Assembly (NCBI GenBank): GCA_001771935.1
Contig: MERD01000040.1
Location: 106,572-139,732, forward strand
From: Betaproteobacteria bacterium RIFCSPLOWO2_02_FULL_67_26
GTDB lineage: Bacteria > Pseudomonadota > Gammaproteobacteria > Burkholderiales > SG8-41
Length of the DNA stretch: 33,161 nucleotides
Direction of reading: 5' to 3'
The notes below the pieces were generated by a model. It made no database searches, was not told the origin of the DNA, and worked only from the letters and a program-made list of their open reading frames with translations. Shown here one piece after another: positions 24,130 to 31,935 of the stretch. A program made the translations under genes and the position numbers. Within the stretch, counting starts at the first letter, position 1; each line of letters begins with the position of its first letter.

Positions 24130-24951
24130 TCAACCGAAGCGGCCGGTGATGTAATCCTCGGTCTGCTTGTTCTTCGGCTTGATGAAGATCGTGTCGGTGA
24201 CGTCGAACTCGATCAGCTCTCCGAGGTACATGTAGGCGGTGTAGTCGGAGACGCGCGCCGCCTGCTGCATGTTGTGAGTGACGATCAGGATGGTCAGCTT
24301 CGCCTTCAACTCCCCGATCAGCTGCTCGATGCTGGCGGTGGCGATCGGGTCTAGAGCCGAAGTCGGCTCGTCGAACAGCAGCATTTCGGGTTCGGTTGCC
24401 AGCGCGCGCGCGATGCACAGCCGCTGCTGCTGCCCGCCGGACAAGTTGAACGCGAGATCGTTCAAGCGGTTCTTCACTTCGTCCCACAGCGCCGCCCCGC
24501 GCAGCGCGTCCTCGACCTTCTCGTCGATCATCGCGCGCTTGCGCTCGCCCCGCACCCGCAGCCCGTAGGCGACGTTCTCGTAAATGGACTTGGGAAACGG
24601 GTTCGGCTTCTGGAACACCATGCTGATCCGCATCCGCACCTCGATCGGGTCCACTTCCGGCTTGAGGACGTTGGTGTTGTCCGGGTAGAGCATGATCTGC
24701 CCCTGGTAGCGGTTGCCGGGGTAGAGATCGTGCATGCGGTTGAAGCAGCGCAGGTACGTGGACTTGCCGCAGCCCGAGGGCCCGATCAGCGCCGTCACCT
24801 TCTTCTCGTAGATCGGCATGCTGATGCTCTTCAGCGCCTGGAACGAGCCGTAAAAGAAATTGAGATCTTTCGATTCCGACTTCTTGCCTGGAACCGGGGC
24901 GGCTGCCGCGGCGGCGGCCGATGCAATCTCTGGGGCGGGGGTGCCTACCAT
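24130..24951 (-). CDS. pstB: Phosphate ABC transporter ATPase
   Basis: The 273-residue ATPase of the high-affinity phosphate importer. Walker [10 protein letters not shown] is at 57-65, the Q-loop follows in [19 protein letters not shown], the signature is LSGGQQQR, Walker B is [12 protein letters not shown], and the switch His is in VTHNMQQA. The first 27 residues are an Ala/Pro-rich extension ([16 protein letters not shown]) ahead of the conserved core, unusual but without evident function. The open frame extends upstream over pstA; ATG 24951 has a GAGGAAG ribosome site and overlaps the pstA end by seven bases. No phoU follows: the terminator lies 31 bases downstream. Confidence 0.96.
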   Translation of the reverse strand: MVGTPAPEIASAAAAAAAPVPGKKSESKDLNFFYGSFQALKSISMPIYEKKVTALIGPSGCGKSTYLRCFNRMHDLYPGNRYQGQIMLYPDNTNVLKPEVDPIEVRMRISMVFQKPNPFPKSIYENVAYGLRVRGERKRAMIDEKVEDALRGAALWDEVKNRLNDLAFNLSGGQQQRLCIARALATEPEMLLFDEPTSALDPIATASIEQLIGELKAKLTILIVTHNMQQAARVSDYTAYMYLGELIEFDVTDTIFIKPKNKQTEDYITGRFG

Positions 24952-25877
24952 TTGATGTTCTTCCTCAATCGGTAACGGATGTAGATTGCGAGCGCGTTCA
25001 TCGACAGCGTCATGATCAGCAGTATTACGCCCGCCGCCGCGGCGTTCAATTGAAACGCCGCCTCCGGCCGCGAGGTCCAGTTGAACATCTGGATCGGCAT
25101 GACCGTGAATCCCGACAGGAGCCACTCGAAAGAAACGAACGGCGGATCGGTCTGGAGCGGGGCCGGCGGCAGGAACGCGATGAACGTGAGCGCGCCCACG
25201 GTAATGATCGGGGCGGTCTCCCCTATCGCCCGCGCCAGGCCGATGATCACGCCGGTGAGTATCCCGGGCAGCGAGTAGGGAATGATGTGGTGCGCGGTGG
25301 TCTGCCACTTCGTCGCACCGAGCGCGTAGGAACCCTCGCGGATCGCGGCGGGAATCGAGCGTATCGCTTCCCTCGTCGCGACAATGATGACCGGCAATAT
25401 CAACAGCGCCAGGGTCAGCCCCGCCGTCAGCACGCTCTGTCCCAGGCCGAACTGATAGACGAACAGGCCCAGCGCCAGCAGGCCGTAAACGATGGACGGG
25501 ACGCCCGCCAGATTGGTGACGTTGATCTCGATGAGATCGGTCACCCAGTTCCCGGGCGCGTACTCCTCGAGATAAACGCCGGCGCCGACGCCGAGGGGCA
25601 CCGCCGTGCAGATCGTGACGAGCATCACCATGACGGAACCGACCCAGGCCGAAAGTATCCCCGCCTGGTCGGGCTTGCGCGACGGGAAGCTGGTCAGGAA
25701 ATCCCAGGTCAGGCGCGGCGCGCCGTCGATCAGCATGTCGAGAAACAGCGTCACGAAAGTCAGCACGCCGATCATCAGCGATATCACCCCGACGACGCTG
25801 AATATGACGTCCCAGCGCTTGTGCCGGACGATCAATTCGCGGATTTCCCGGACCTTGATGGCGGCAGGGTCGCTCAT
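24945..25877 (-). CDS. pstA: Phosphate ABC transporter permease PstA
   Basis: A 310-residue inner-membrane permease with six predicted helices. An N-terminal cytosolic segment ([22 protein letters not shown]) precedes helix 1. The ABC-permease EAA loop is [30 protein letters not shown], near residues 180-208, and contacts PstB. The [17 protein letters not shown] and [15 protein letters not shown] segments are typical of PstA. The periplasmic loop [31 protein letters not shown] is also family-like. The start is ATG 25877, two bases after the pstC stop; the open frame upstream of it is not conserved. Confidence 0.95.
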   Translation of the reverse strand: MSDPAAIKVREIRELIVRHKRWDVIFSVVGVISLMIGVLTFVTLFLDMLIDGAPRLTWDFLTSFPSRKPDQAGILSAWVGSVMVMLVTICTAVPLGVGAGVYLEEYAPGNWVTDLIEINVTNLAGVPSIVYGLLALGLFVYQFGLGQSVLTAGLTLALLILPVIIVATREAIRSIPAAIREGSYALGATKWQTTAHHIIPYSLPGILTGVIIGLARAIGETAPIITVGALTFIAFLPPAPLQTDPPFVSFEWLLSGFTVMPIQMFNWTSRPEAAFQLNAAAAGVILLIMTLSMNALAIYIRYRLRKNIKW

Positions 25878-25879
25878 GG

Positions 25880-26830
25880 TCAATAGGCCTGGCGGTAACG
25901 CTTGCGCAACAGGTGGCCGAGCACGTTGAAGAGGAGGGTCATCAACGCCAGGGTCAGCCCGGCGGCGAAGATGGTCTGATAGCCGATGCTGCCGTGGGGC
26001 AGGTCGCCCAGCGCGACCTGCACGATGTAGGCGGTAATGGTCGCCGCGGGCTCCATCGGATTCCACGTCAGGTTGGGCTGCATGCCCGCCGCGACCGCGA
26101 GTATCATGGTTTCACCCACCGCCCGCGAGACCCCGAGTATGTACGCCGCCGCGATTCCCGAAAACGCGGCCGGGGTCACGACGCGGATCGCCGTCTGGAA
26201 GCGCGTGGCGCCCATCGCGTACGAGCCTTCGCGCAGGGCCATCGGCACGGCGCGCATGGCATCCTCCGAAACGGAGCTCACGTAGGGAATGATCATGATG
26301 CCCATGACCAGGCCCGCGGACAGGAGGTTGAATCCGGGCAGCTCCGGGAAGACGATCTGCAGCATCGGGGTCACGAACAGCAGCGCGAAATAACCGTAGA
26401 CGATGGTGGGTATGCCGCCGAGCAGCTCGAGGAACGGCTTGGCGATCTCGCGCACCGCGAACGGCGCGAATTCGGAAAGATAGATCGCGATGATGGTGCC
26501 GAGCGGGATGGCCACCAGCAGCGCCACGGTGGAGCTCACCAGGGTTCCCGACAGCAGCGGCATGATCCCGTAGTGCGCGTCGGAAAAGAGCGGCGTCCAT
26601 TGCGTGTCGGTCAGGAAGTCCCAAAGCGATACCACCTGGAAGAAATCGTAGGATTCCTTGAGCAGGATCAGGACGATCCCGACCGTTGTGGCCACCGACA
26701 CCAGGGCCGCGAGGAACAGGATGAACTCGATGATGCGCTCTTTGACGTGCCGCAGGCGCCGCCGCGAGAGCCGGTCGCTGATGAAGCTGTCCGCCACTTC
26801 TATCCTGTCGGCATGGGAGAGCGAGGTCAT
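25880..26830 (-). CDS. pstC: Phosphate ABC transporter permease PstC
   Basis: A 316-residue permease forming the channel with PstA. A hydrophilic N-terminus (residues 1-30, [22 protein letters not shown] is its start) precedes six helices. The EAA loop is [31 protein letters not shown], and [17 protein letters not shown] and [15 protein letters not shown] are the usual PstC blocks. ATG 26830 is the only start that leaves the family N-terminus intact. Upstream, a hairpin with a U run separates it from pstS, which would let some transcripts stop after pstS. Confidence 0.95.
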   Translation of the reverse strand: MTSLSHADRIEVADSFISDRLSRRRLRHVKERIIEFILFLAALVSVATTVGIVLILLKESYDFFQVVSLWDFLTDTQWTPLFSDAHYGIMPLLSGTLVSSTVALLVAIPLGTIIAIYLSEFAPFAVREIAKPFLELLGGIPTIVYGYFALLFVTPMLQIVFPELPGFNLLSAGLVMGIMIIPYVSSVSEDAMRAVPMALREGSYAMGATRFQTAIRVVTPAAFSGIAAAYILGVSRAVGETMILAVAAGMQPNLTWNPMEPAATITAYIVQVALGDLPHGSIGYQTIFAAGLTLALMTLLFNVLGHLLRKRYRQAY

Positions 26831-26885
26831 GCGTCTGCTTGGTGCGGGATTATTGCAGGTTGGAGCGGGCGAACCAACTCCTTTG

Positions 26886-26919
26886 AAAAAGCGGGAGGGG
26901 TGGATCGCACCCCTCCCGC
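26886..26919 (-). terminator. Hairpin/U-tract attenuator between pstS and pstC
   Basis: A perfect 12-bp stem (GCGGGAGGGGTG 26891-26902 with CACCCCTCCCGC 26908-26919), a five-base loop, and TTTTT immediately after it in the minus-strand reading direction (26890-26886). It lies 20 bases after the pstS stop and inside the pst operon, so partial termination would give more PstS than PstCAB. Confidence 0.8.
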
Positions 26920-26938
26920 GCCTCTAAGCTGCTGAAAA

Positions 26939-27949
26939 TTAGAGCTTGGCTTCGCGGTGCAGCAGGTCGTCCAGCTTGACGCCGACCTCCGCCTTTCCGC
27001 CGAACCCGGTGCCCAGCTTCCTGGCCTTGAAGTTCTTCAGCGCCAGGTCGTAGTGCTGCTTGCCCAGCGGCACGTAGCCCACTTCCTTGGACAGCTTGGC
27101 GCCGTGCGCGAGGTAGTACTCGACGAACTCCTTCACTTCGGGCCGCGCCATCGACTTGTCGCTGACGTAGATGAAGATCGGGCGCGCGAGCGGCTGGTAG
27201 GTGCCGTCCATCACGGTCTCCAGCGAAGGCATGACCGCTTTCGACGACCCCTTGTTGACGATGGGAACCGCCTTCAGCTTGTCCTTGTTCTCGACGTAGT
27301 AGGCCAGACCGAAGTAGCCGATCCCGCCAACGTCGCGCGAAACACCCTGCACCAGCACGTTATCGTCCTCGCTTGCGGTGAAGTCGCCGCGGCTGGCTTT
27401 TTCCTTGCCGTTGATGGCGTCCGTGAAGTAATCGAACGTCCCGGAGTCCGCACCGGGGCCAAACAGCTTGAGCGCTCGATCAGGCCAGCTCGGATTGACC
27501 TGTTTCCAGCTGGTCACCTTGCCCTGCGCGCCCGGTTCCCACATCTTCTTGAGTTCCTCGACCTTGAACTCCTTGATCCACGTGTTCTTCGGGTTGACGA
27601 CCACGGTGAGCGCGTCGAACGCGACCGGCAGTTCGACGTACTTGATGCCGGTTTCGGCGCAGGCTTTCATTTCCTTTGCCGTGATCGGCCGGGAGGCGTC
27701 GGAAATATCGGTCTCGCCGCGGCAGAATTTCTTGAAGCCGCCGCCGGTGCCGGAAATGCCGACCGTGACCTTGATCTTGCCCTGCTTGGACTTCTGGAAC
27801 TCTTCCGCCACGGCTTCCGAAATCGGATACACCGTGCTCGAGCCGTCGATTTTGACCGTCTGCGCCTGAGCGGAGATGGCCGGCGCGCCGAGCAGAGCCG
27901 CAACTGCCGCGGCCACACCCAATATCTTGAATTGCTTGAGCTTATTCAT
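26939..27949 (-). CDS. pstS: Phosphate-binding periplasmic protein PstS
   Basis: The 336-residue periplasmic receptor that delivers phosphate to PstCA. Residues 1-29 form a signal peptide (MNKLKQFKILG, then an Ala/Leu core, with SAQA cleavage). Phosphate-binding segments are visible: DGSSTVYPISEAVAEEF (35-51), GISGTGGGFKKFCRGETDISDASRPI, and the GADSGTFDYFTDAI loop. It belongs to the COG0226 branch with GSSTVYP, not the E. coli PstS branch. The frame is open to 27997, but ATG 27949 has an AGGAGA ribosome site and starts the signal peptide. A Pho box at 28012-28029 with a -10 ten bases on marks it as the PhoB-controlled first gene of the operon. Confidence 0.95.
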   Translation of the reverse strand: MNKLKQFKILGVAAAVAALLGAPAISAQAQTVKIDGSSTVYPISEAVAEEFQKSKQGKIKVTVGISGTGGGFKKFCRGETDISDASRPITAKEMKACAETGIKYVELPVAFDALTVVVNPKNTWIKEFKVEELKKMWEPGAQGKVTSWKQVNPSWPDRALKLFGPGADSGTFDYFTDAINGKEKASRGDFTASEDDNVLVQGVSRDVGGIGYFGLAYYVENKDKLKAVPIVNKGSSKAVMPSLETVMDGTYQPLARPIFIYVSDKSMARPEVKEFVEYYLAHGAKLSKEVGYVPLGKQHYDLALKNFKARKLGTGFGGKAEVGVKLDDLLHREAKL

Positions 27950-27995
27950 GTCGTTTCTCCTGTTATTGCGCCGACTTGGAGCAGGCGCTCCACGC

Positions 27996-28029
27996 ATGGT
28001 ACGGATGGCGTGTTACAGCTTCATGACAG
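27996..28029 (-). promoter_or_regulatory. Pho box and -10 of the pstSCAB promoter
   Basis: On the minus strand CTGTCAT-GAAG-CTGTAAC (28029-28012) matches the PhoB direct repeat (CTGTCAT-N4-CTGTCAT; 12 of 14 in the 7-mers). TACCAT (28001-27996) follows after 10 bases, the normal place for the -10 of a promoter where PhoB replaces the -35. RNA would start about 40 bases before pstS. Confidence 0.85.
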
Positions 28030-28050
28030 CTCCGTGCCCCGTCTGCGCGT

Positions 28051-29115
28051 TCAGGGCTGGCCGTGCGGCCCTGTGCCGGCTTCGTACCATCCTTTGCTGG
28101 CGTTGACGATTTTCACCACCACCAGCATCACCGGCACCTCGATCAGGACGCCAACCACCGTCGCCAGCGCCGCGCCCGATTCGAACCCGAACAGGCTGAT
28201 CGCCGCCGCCACCGCCAGCTCGAAGAAGTTCGACGCGCCGATCAGCGCGGAGGGGCAGGCCACGCTGTGCTTCTCGCCCACCTTGCGGTTGAGCCAGTAG
28301 GCGAGCGCGGAGTTGAAAAATACCTGGATCAGGATCGGCACCGCGAGCAGGCCGATGATGAGCGGCTGCTCGATAATCGCGTTGCCCTGGAAGGCGAACA
28401 GCAGCACCAGGGTGGCCAGCAGCGCCGCGACCGACCACGGCTGGATACGCGACAGCGTCGCGTCCAGCGTCGCTTGCCCGCGCGACAGCAATCGCCGGCG
28501 CCAGAACTGGGCGAGCGCCAGCGGGATCACGATGTACAAGACGACCGACGTCAGCAGCGTGTCCCACGGCACGGAAATCGACGCAACGCCGAGCAGCAGC
28601 GCAACGATGGGCGCAAAGGCAAACACCATGATGGTATCGTTCAGTGCAACCTGGGAAAGCGTGAAGTACGGGTCGCCACCGGTCAGCCGGCTCCAGACGA
28701 ACACCATCGCCGTGCAGGGCGCGGCGGCCAGCAGGATCAGGCCGGCGATGTAGCTGTCGATCTGCTCCGGCGGCAGCAGCGGCGCGAACAAATGGCGTAT
28801 GAACAACCACGCCAGCAGCGCCATCGAGAACGGCTTGACCGCCCAGTTGATGAAGAGGGTGACCGAAATGCCGCGCCAGTGCGACCTCACCTGGTGCAGG
28901 GCGCCGAAATCCACCTTCAGCAGCATCGGCACGATCATCACCCAGATCAGCGCGCCGACCGGCAGGTTGACCCGGGCGATCTCCATCCTGCCCAGCATCT
29001 GGAACAGCGCTGGAAACTGCTGCCCCAGGAACACGCCGGCGACGATGCAGAGCGCGACCCACAGGGTCAGCCAGCGCTCGAAAAAGCTGATGCCCGGCGC
29101 CGGCTGCGAATTCAT
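28051..29115 (-). CDS. acr3: Arsenite efflux transporter, Acr3 family
   Basis: A 354-residue inner-membrane protein with about ten helices that exports arsenite using the membrane potential or proton gradient. Acr3 rather than ArsB is shown by ALIWVMIVPMLLKVDF, the helix with the essential Cys (LLAAAPCTAMVFVWSRLTGGDP, C134), QVALNDTIMVFAFAPIVALLLG, and SALIGASNFFELAVAAA with the conserved Glu (E299). The length is typical (340-370). ATG 29115 overlaps the arsC stop in an ATGA junction, so the pair is translated together. No arsR is nearby. The only regulator site seen upstream is a Pho box. Confidence 0.95.
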   Translation of the reverse strand: MNSQPAPGISFFERWLTLWVALCIVAGVFLGQQFPALFQMLGRMEIARVNLPVGALIWVMIVPMLLKVDFGALHQVRSHWRGISVTLFINWAVKPFSMALLAWLFIRHLFAPLLPPEQIDSYIAGLILLAAAPCTAMVFVWSRLTGGDPYFTLSQVALNDTIMVFAFAPIVALLLGVASISVPWDTLLTSVVLYIVIPLALAQFWRRRLLSRGQATLDATLSRIQPWSVAALLATLVLLFAFQGNAIIEQPLIIGLLAVPILIQVFFNSALAYWLNRKVGEKHSVACPSALIGASNFFELAVAAAISLFGFESGAALATVVGVLIEVPVMLVVVKIVNASKGWYEAGTGPHGQP

Positions 29116-29627
29116 GCGTGCGGCGTTTCGGTGCCGATCCTGCCGATCTCGTCGAGCTTCTTTTGCAGCCCAAGCCGGTCGAGGTTGGTAAGCGGGAGAT
29201 TGACGAGGATCGAGAGCCGGTTGAAAAGCTGGCTGTAGGCGGTGAAGAAAGCCTTGCGCCGCGCCTCCTCACTTCCCGTGACGGCAGCGGGATCCGGGAT
29301 GCCCCAATGGGCGGTCATCGGCTGTCCCGGCCAGACCGGGCACACTTCGCCCGCCGCGGTGTCGCACACCGTGAAAACAAAATCCATCCGCGGCGCCCCC
29401 GGCCGCGCGAACTCGCCCCAGTCCTTGCTGCGCAGGCCGTCCGTGGGCAGCCGGTTCTTCTCGATCAGCTCCAGCGCGAACGGATGAACGCGACCCTTCG
29501 GATGGCTGCCCGCGCTGTAGGTCTTGAATCGGCCCTTGCCCATCGCATTGAGCAGCACTTCCGCCATGATGCTGCGCGCGGAATTGCCGGTGCAGAGAAA
29601 GAGGACGTTGTAGGCCTTGTCCGACAT
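29112..29627 (-). CDS. arsC: Arsenate reductase ArsC, low-molecular-weight phosphatase type
   Basis: A 171-residue cytosolic enzyme reducing arsenate to arsenite for export by Acr3. The P-loop CTGNSAR (C12-x5-R18) is the low-molecular-weight tyrosine phosphatase fold, and the redox relay cysteines are C88 and C96 (CDTAAGEVC), followed by PVWPGQPMTAHWGIPDPA. This is the thioredoxin/glutaredoxin-regenerated class; the reductant cannot be told from sequence. The helical C-terminus is longer than in B. subtilis ArsC (139), common in proteobacteria. ATG 29627 has a strong ribosome site (GAGGAGGA); longer open frames upstream cross glmM. It is the first gene of arsC-acr3, with a Pho box at 29705-29722. 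Confidence 0.94.
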   Translation of the reverse strand: MSDKAYNVLFLCTGNSARSIMAEVLLNAMGKGRFKTYSAGSHPKGRVHPFALELIEKNRLPTDGLRSKDWGEFARPGAPRMDFVFTVCDTAAGEVCPVWPGQPMTAHWGIPDPAAVTGSEEARRKAFFTAYSQLFNRLSILVNLPLTNLDRLGLQKKLDEIGRIGTETPHA

Positions 29628-29657
29628 GGTGCGCTCCTCCTCAGTGCGTTCTTTTGG

Positions 29658-29684
29658 TGACCGCCGTCGCGAGGAAGGGCGGCG
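29658..29684 (-). other. Hairpin in the arsC leader
   Basis: ACCGCCG and CGGCGGT can pair across about 13 bases in the short untranslated leader between the predicted start of transcription (near 29682) and the arsC ribosome site. It is not followed by a U run. It may affect mRNA stability; no regulatory role can be claimed. Confidence 0.3.
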
Positions 29685-29688
29685 GTTC

Positions 29689-29722
29689 CTTATAAGGCCC
29701 GCAGATGACAGCAATATTACAG
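29689..29722 (-). promoter_or_regulatory. Pho box and -10 upstream of arsC-acr3
   Basis: On the minus strand CTGTAAT-ATTG-CTGTCAT (29722-29705) matches the PhoB direct repeat at 13 of 14 positions of the two 7-mers. TATAAG (29694-29689, 5/6) follows exactly 10 bases later, as in known PhoB-activated promoters. It lies between the glmM stop and arsC and points only at arsC-acr3. PhoB control of arsenic genes is inferred from this site. Confidence 0.82.
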
Positions 29723-29761
29723 TGCGCGGAACGCGCGCCGGGCCAGCGGCTGGCGCTGACG

Positions 29762-31111
29762 TCAGGCTGACTTGCGCACGGCCGCGGCAATATGGTCGGC
29801 GAGACGCCGCACCGTGCCGCCGTCCCGCCCTTCGACCATGACCCGGATCAGCGGCTCGGTGCCGGAAGGGCGTAGCAGTACGCGCCCGCCGCCGTCGAGC
29901 TCGGTCTCCGCCTCCCGCACCGCCCGCTTGACCGCGGGGCTGGAAATCGGATTGCGTTGCTTCTTCATCGAGACGTTCACCAGGACCTGCGGGTAGAGCC
30001 CGAGCTGGCCGGCCGATTTCGACAGCGTCGTGCCCTGCTCCGCCAGCGCGCGCAGGACCTGCAGCGCGGAAATGATGCCGTCGCCGGTCGTGTGCTTGTC
30101 GAGGCACACGATATGGCCGGAGTTTTCGCCCCCCAACTGCCAGCGGCGTTTCAACAGCATCTCCAGCACGTAGCGGTCGCCGACGCTGGCGCGCGCAAAG
30201 GGGATCTTGAGCCGGGCGAAAGCATGCTCCAGCGCGAGGTTGGTCATCTGGGTGCCGACGACCCCCCCGCGCAGCTCGCCTTTCTGCCGGCGGTGGCGCG
30301 CGATGACGTAGAGCAGCTGGTCGCCGTCGTAGAGCCGCCCCGCGCCGTCCGCCATGACCAGGCGGTCGCCGTCGCCGTCGAGCGCGACGCCGAGATCGGC
30401 CTTGTGACGCTTGACCGCCGCCTGCAGCGCCTGCGGCGAGGTCGCGCCGACCTTGTCGTTGATGTTGAAGCCGTCCGGGTTCACGCCCACCGTCTCGACG
30501 TCGGCGCCCAGCTCGTGGAAGACGTGCGGCGCGACGTGATAGGCGGCGCCGTTGGCGCAGTCCACGACGATCCGCATGCCGCGCAGGTGCAGGCTCCCCG
30601 GGAACGTGGTCTTGCAGAATTCGATGTAGCGGCCCGCTGCGTCGTCGATGCGGCGCGCCTTGCCGAGCCGGCTCGAGGCCATGCACTTCAGCGGACGCGC
30701 CAGCTCGCGCTCGATCGCGGTCTCGGTCGCATCCGGCAGCTTCGCGCCGTCGCCCGAGAAGAACTTGATGCCGTTGTCGTCGTGCGGGTTGTGCGAAGCG
30801 CTGATCACGATGCCCGCGGACAGCCTGAGCGCCCGCGTGAGAAAAGCGACCGCGGGAGTGGGCATCGGCCCCACCAGCAGCACGTCCACGCCGGCCGCGG
30901 ACAGCCCCGCCTCGAGCGCCGATTCCAGCATGTAGCCGGAGACCCGCGTGTCCTTCCCGATCAGCACCGCGGGACGCTCCAGGCCCTTGCGCCGGATGCC
31001 CGCCAGCACCTTGCCCGCGGCATGGCCCAGCCGCATGACGAAATCGGGCGTGATCGGCTCACGCCCGACCTTGCCCCTGACGCCGTCCGTGCCGAAATAC
31101 TTTCTCGTCAT
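29762..31111 (-). CDS. glmM: Phosphoglucosamine mutase
   Basis: A 449-residue enzyme converting glucosamine-6-phosphate to glucosamine-1-phosphate for peptidoglycan and lipopolysaccharide precursors. The N-terminus [10 protein letters not shown] is diagnostic. The active serine loop is [12 protein letters not shown], with S106 phosphorylated in the active form. The metal loop DGDGDR is near 250, and the C-terminal phosphate-binding loop [15 protein letters not shown] is near 415-430. The length is as expected (445-450). ATG 31111 overlaps the folP stop in an ATGA junction. The ftsH-folP-glmM order is conserved in beta- and gammaproteobacteria. Confidence 0.97.
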   Translation of the reverse strand: MTRKYFGTDGVRGKVGREPITPDFVMRLGHAAGKVLAGIRRKGLERPAVLIGKDTRVSGYMLESALEAGLSAAGVDVLLVGPMPTPAVAFLTRALRLSAGIVISASHNPHDDNGIKFFSGDGAKLPDATETAIERELARPLKCMASSRLGKARRIDDAAGRYIEFCKTTFPGSLHLRGMRIVVDCANGAAYHVAPHVFHELGADVETVGVNPDGFNINDKVGATSPQALQAAVKRHKADLGVALDGDGDRLVMADGAGRLYDGDQLLYVIARHRRQKGELRGGVVGTQMTNLALEHAFARLKIPFARASVGDRYVLEMLLKRRWQLGGENSGHIVCLDKHTTGDGIISALQVLRALAEQGTTLSKSAGQLGLYPQVLVNVSMKKQRNPISSPAVKRAVREAETELDGGGRVLLRPSGTEPLIRVMVEGRDGGTVRRLADHIAAAVRKSA

Positions 31112-31935
31112 GGGGTAATTTTAACCGCAGTCCACACGGCGAGCGCGTCGCGGGTCGCGGCGACGTCGTGCACCCGCACGATCTGCGCGCCGTTCTGCAC
31201 CGCGAGCAGCGCCGCTGCAATGCTTGCATGCACCCGATCCTGCGGGTCGCGGCCCGTCAGCCTGCCGAGCATGGCCTTGCGCGAAAGTCCCGCCATGAGC
31301 GCAACGCCGAGCGATCTGAACTCAGCGAGCGAGCGCAACAGCGCCAGGTTGTGCTCCAGCGTCTTGCCAAAGCCGAAACCGGGATCCACGACGATGCGGT
31401 CGCGCGCGATGCCGGCGGTTTCCGCCGCGGCGACTCTCTGCCCGAGGTAGCCGCGCACCTCGCGCACCACGTCGGCGTAGCTCGGATTGACCTGCATCGT
31501 GCCGGGTTCGCCCTGCATGTGCATGAGGCACACCGCTGCCGGCGTATTCGCCACCGCCTCCAGCGCGCCGGATGCGGTCAGCGCCGTGACGTCGTTCACC
31601 ATCGCCGCTCCGGCCGCGATCGCCTCGCGCATCAGCCCCGGTTTGCGCGTATCCACCGAGACCGGAACGCCGCCGCCCGCCAGTGCTTCGAGCACCGGCA
31701 ACACCCGCCGGCGCTCCTCGTCCAGCGTGACGGGCGCTGCTCCCGGCCGCGTGGACTCCCCGCCGATGTCGAGCAGGTCCGCGCCCTCCTCGATCAAGCG
31801 GCGGGCATGCGCCACCGCCTGCTGCGCGTCGGTGTGGAGGCCGCCGTCGGAGAACGAGTCGGGCGTGACGTTGACCACGCCCATGACGAGCGGCCGCTCA
31901 AGCGTCAGCTTGAAGCGGCCGCACTGGAGAATCAC
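31108..31935 (-). CDS. folP: Dihydropteroate synthase
   Basis: A 275-residue TIM-barrel enzyme joining p-aminobenzoate to the pterin pyrophosphate in folate synthesis; it is the target of sulfonamides. Signatures are [11 protein letters not shown] (22-32), [11 protein letters not shown] (56-66), [36 protein letters not shown] and RVHDV. The frame is open upstream across ftsH, but GTG 31935 overlaps the ftsH stop as GTGA and gives the family length. The stop overlaps glmM, so all three genes are coupled. The substrate loops show no obvious unusual change. Confidence 0.96.
   Translation of the reverse strand: MILQCGRFKLTLERPLVMGVVNVTPDSFSDGGLHTDAQQAVAHARRLIEEGADLLDIGGESTRPGAAPVTLDEERRRVLPVLEALAGGGVPVSVDTRKPGLMREAIAAGAAMVNDVTALTASGALEAVANTPAAVCLMHMQGEPGTMQVNPSYADVVREVRGYLGQRVAAAETAGIARDRIVVDPGFGFGKTLEHNLALLRSLAEFRSLGVALMAGLSRKAMLGRLTGRDPQDRVHASIAAALLAVQNGAQIVRVHDVAATRDALAVWTAVKITP

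Noticed and set aside
24952-25308. Extension of pstB, and likewise of pstA (25878-26066), beyond the chosen starts
   Set aside because: The added residues are shadow sequence over the preceding permease genes, and the chosen ATGs have normal spacing and ribosome sites.
29628-30686. N-terminal extension of arsC across glmM (524-codon frame)
   Set aside because: The extension overlaps glmM out of frame and is Arg-rich; ATG 29627 has a strong ribosome site and gives the ArsC family length.
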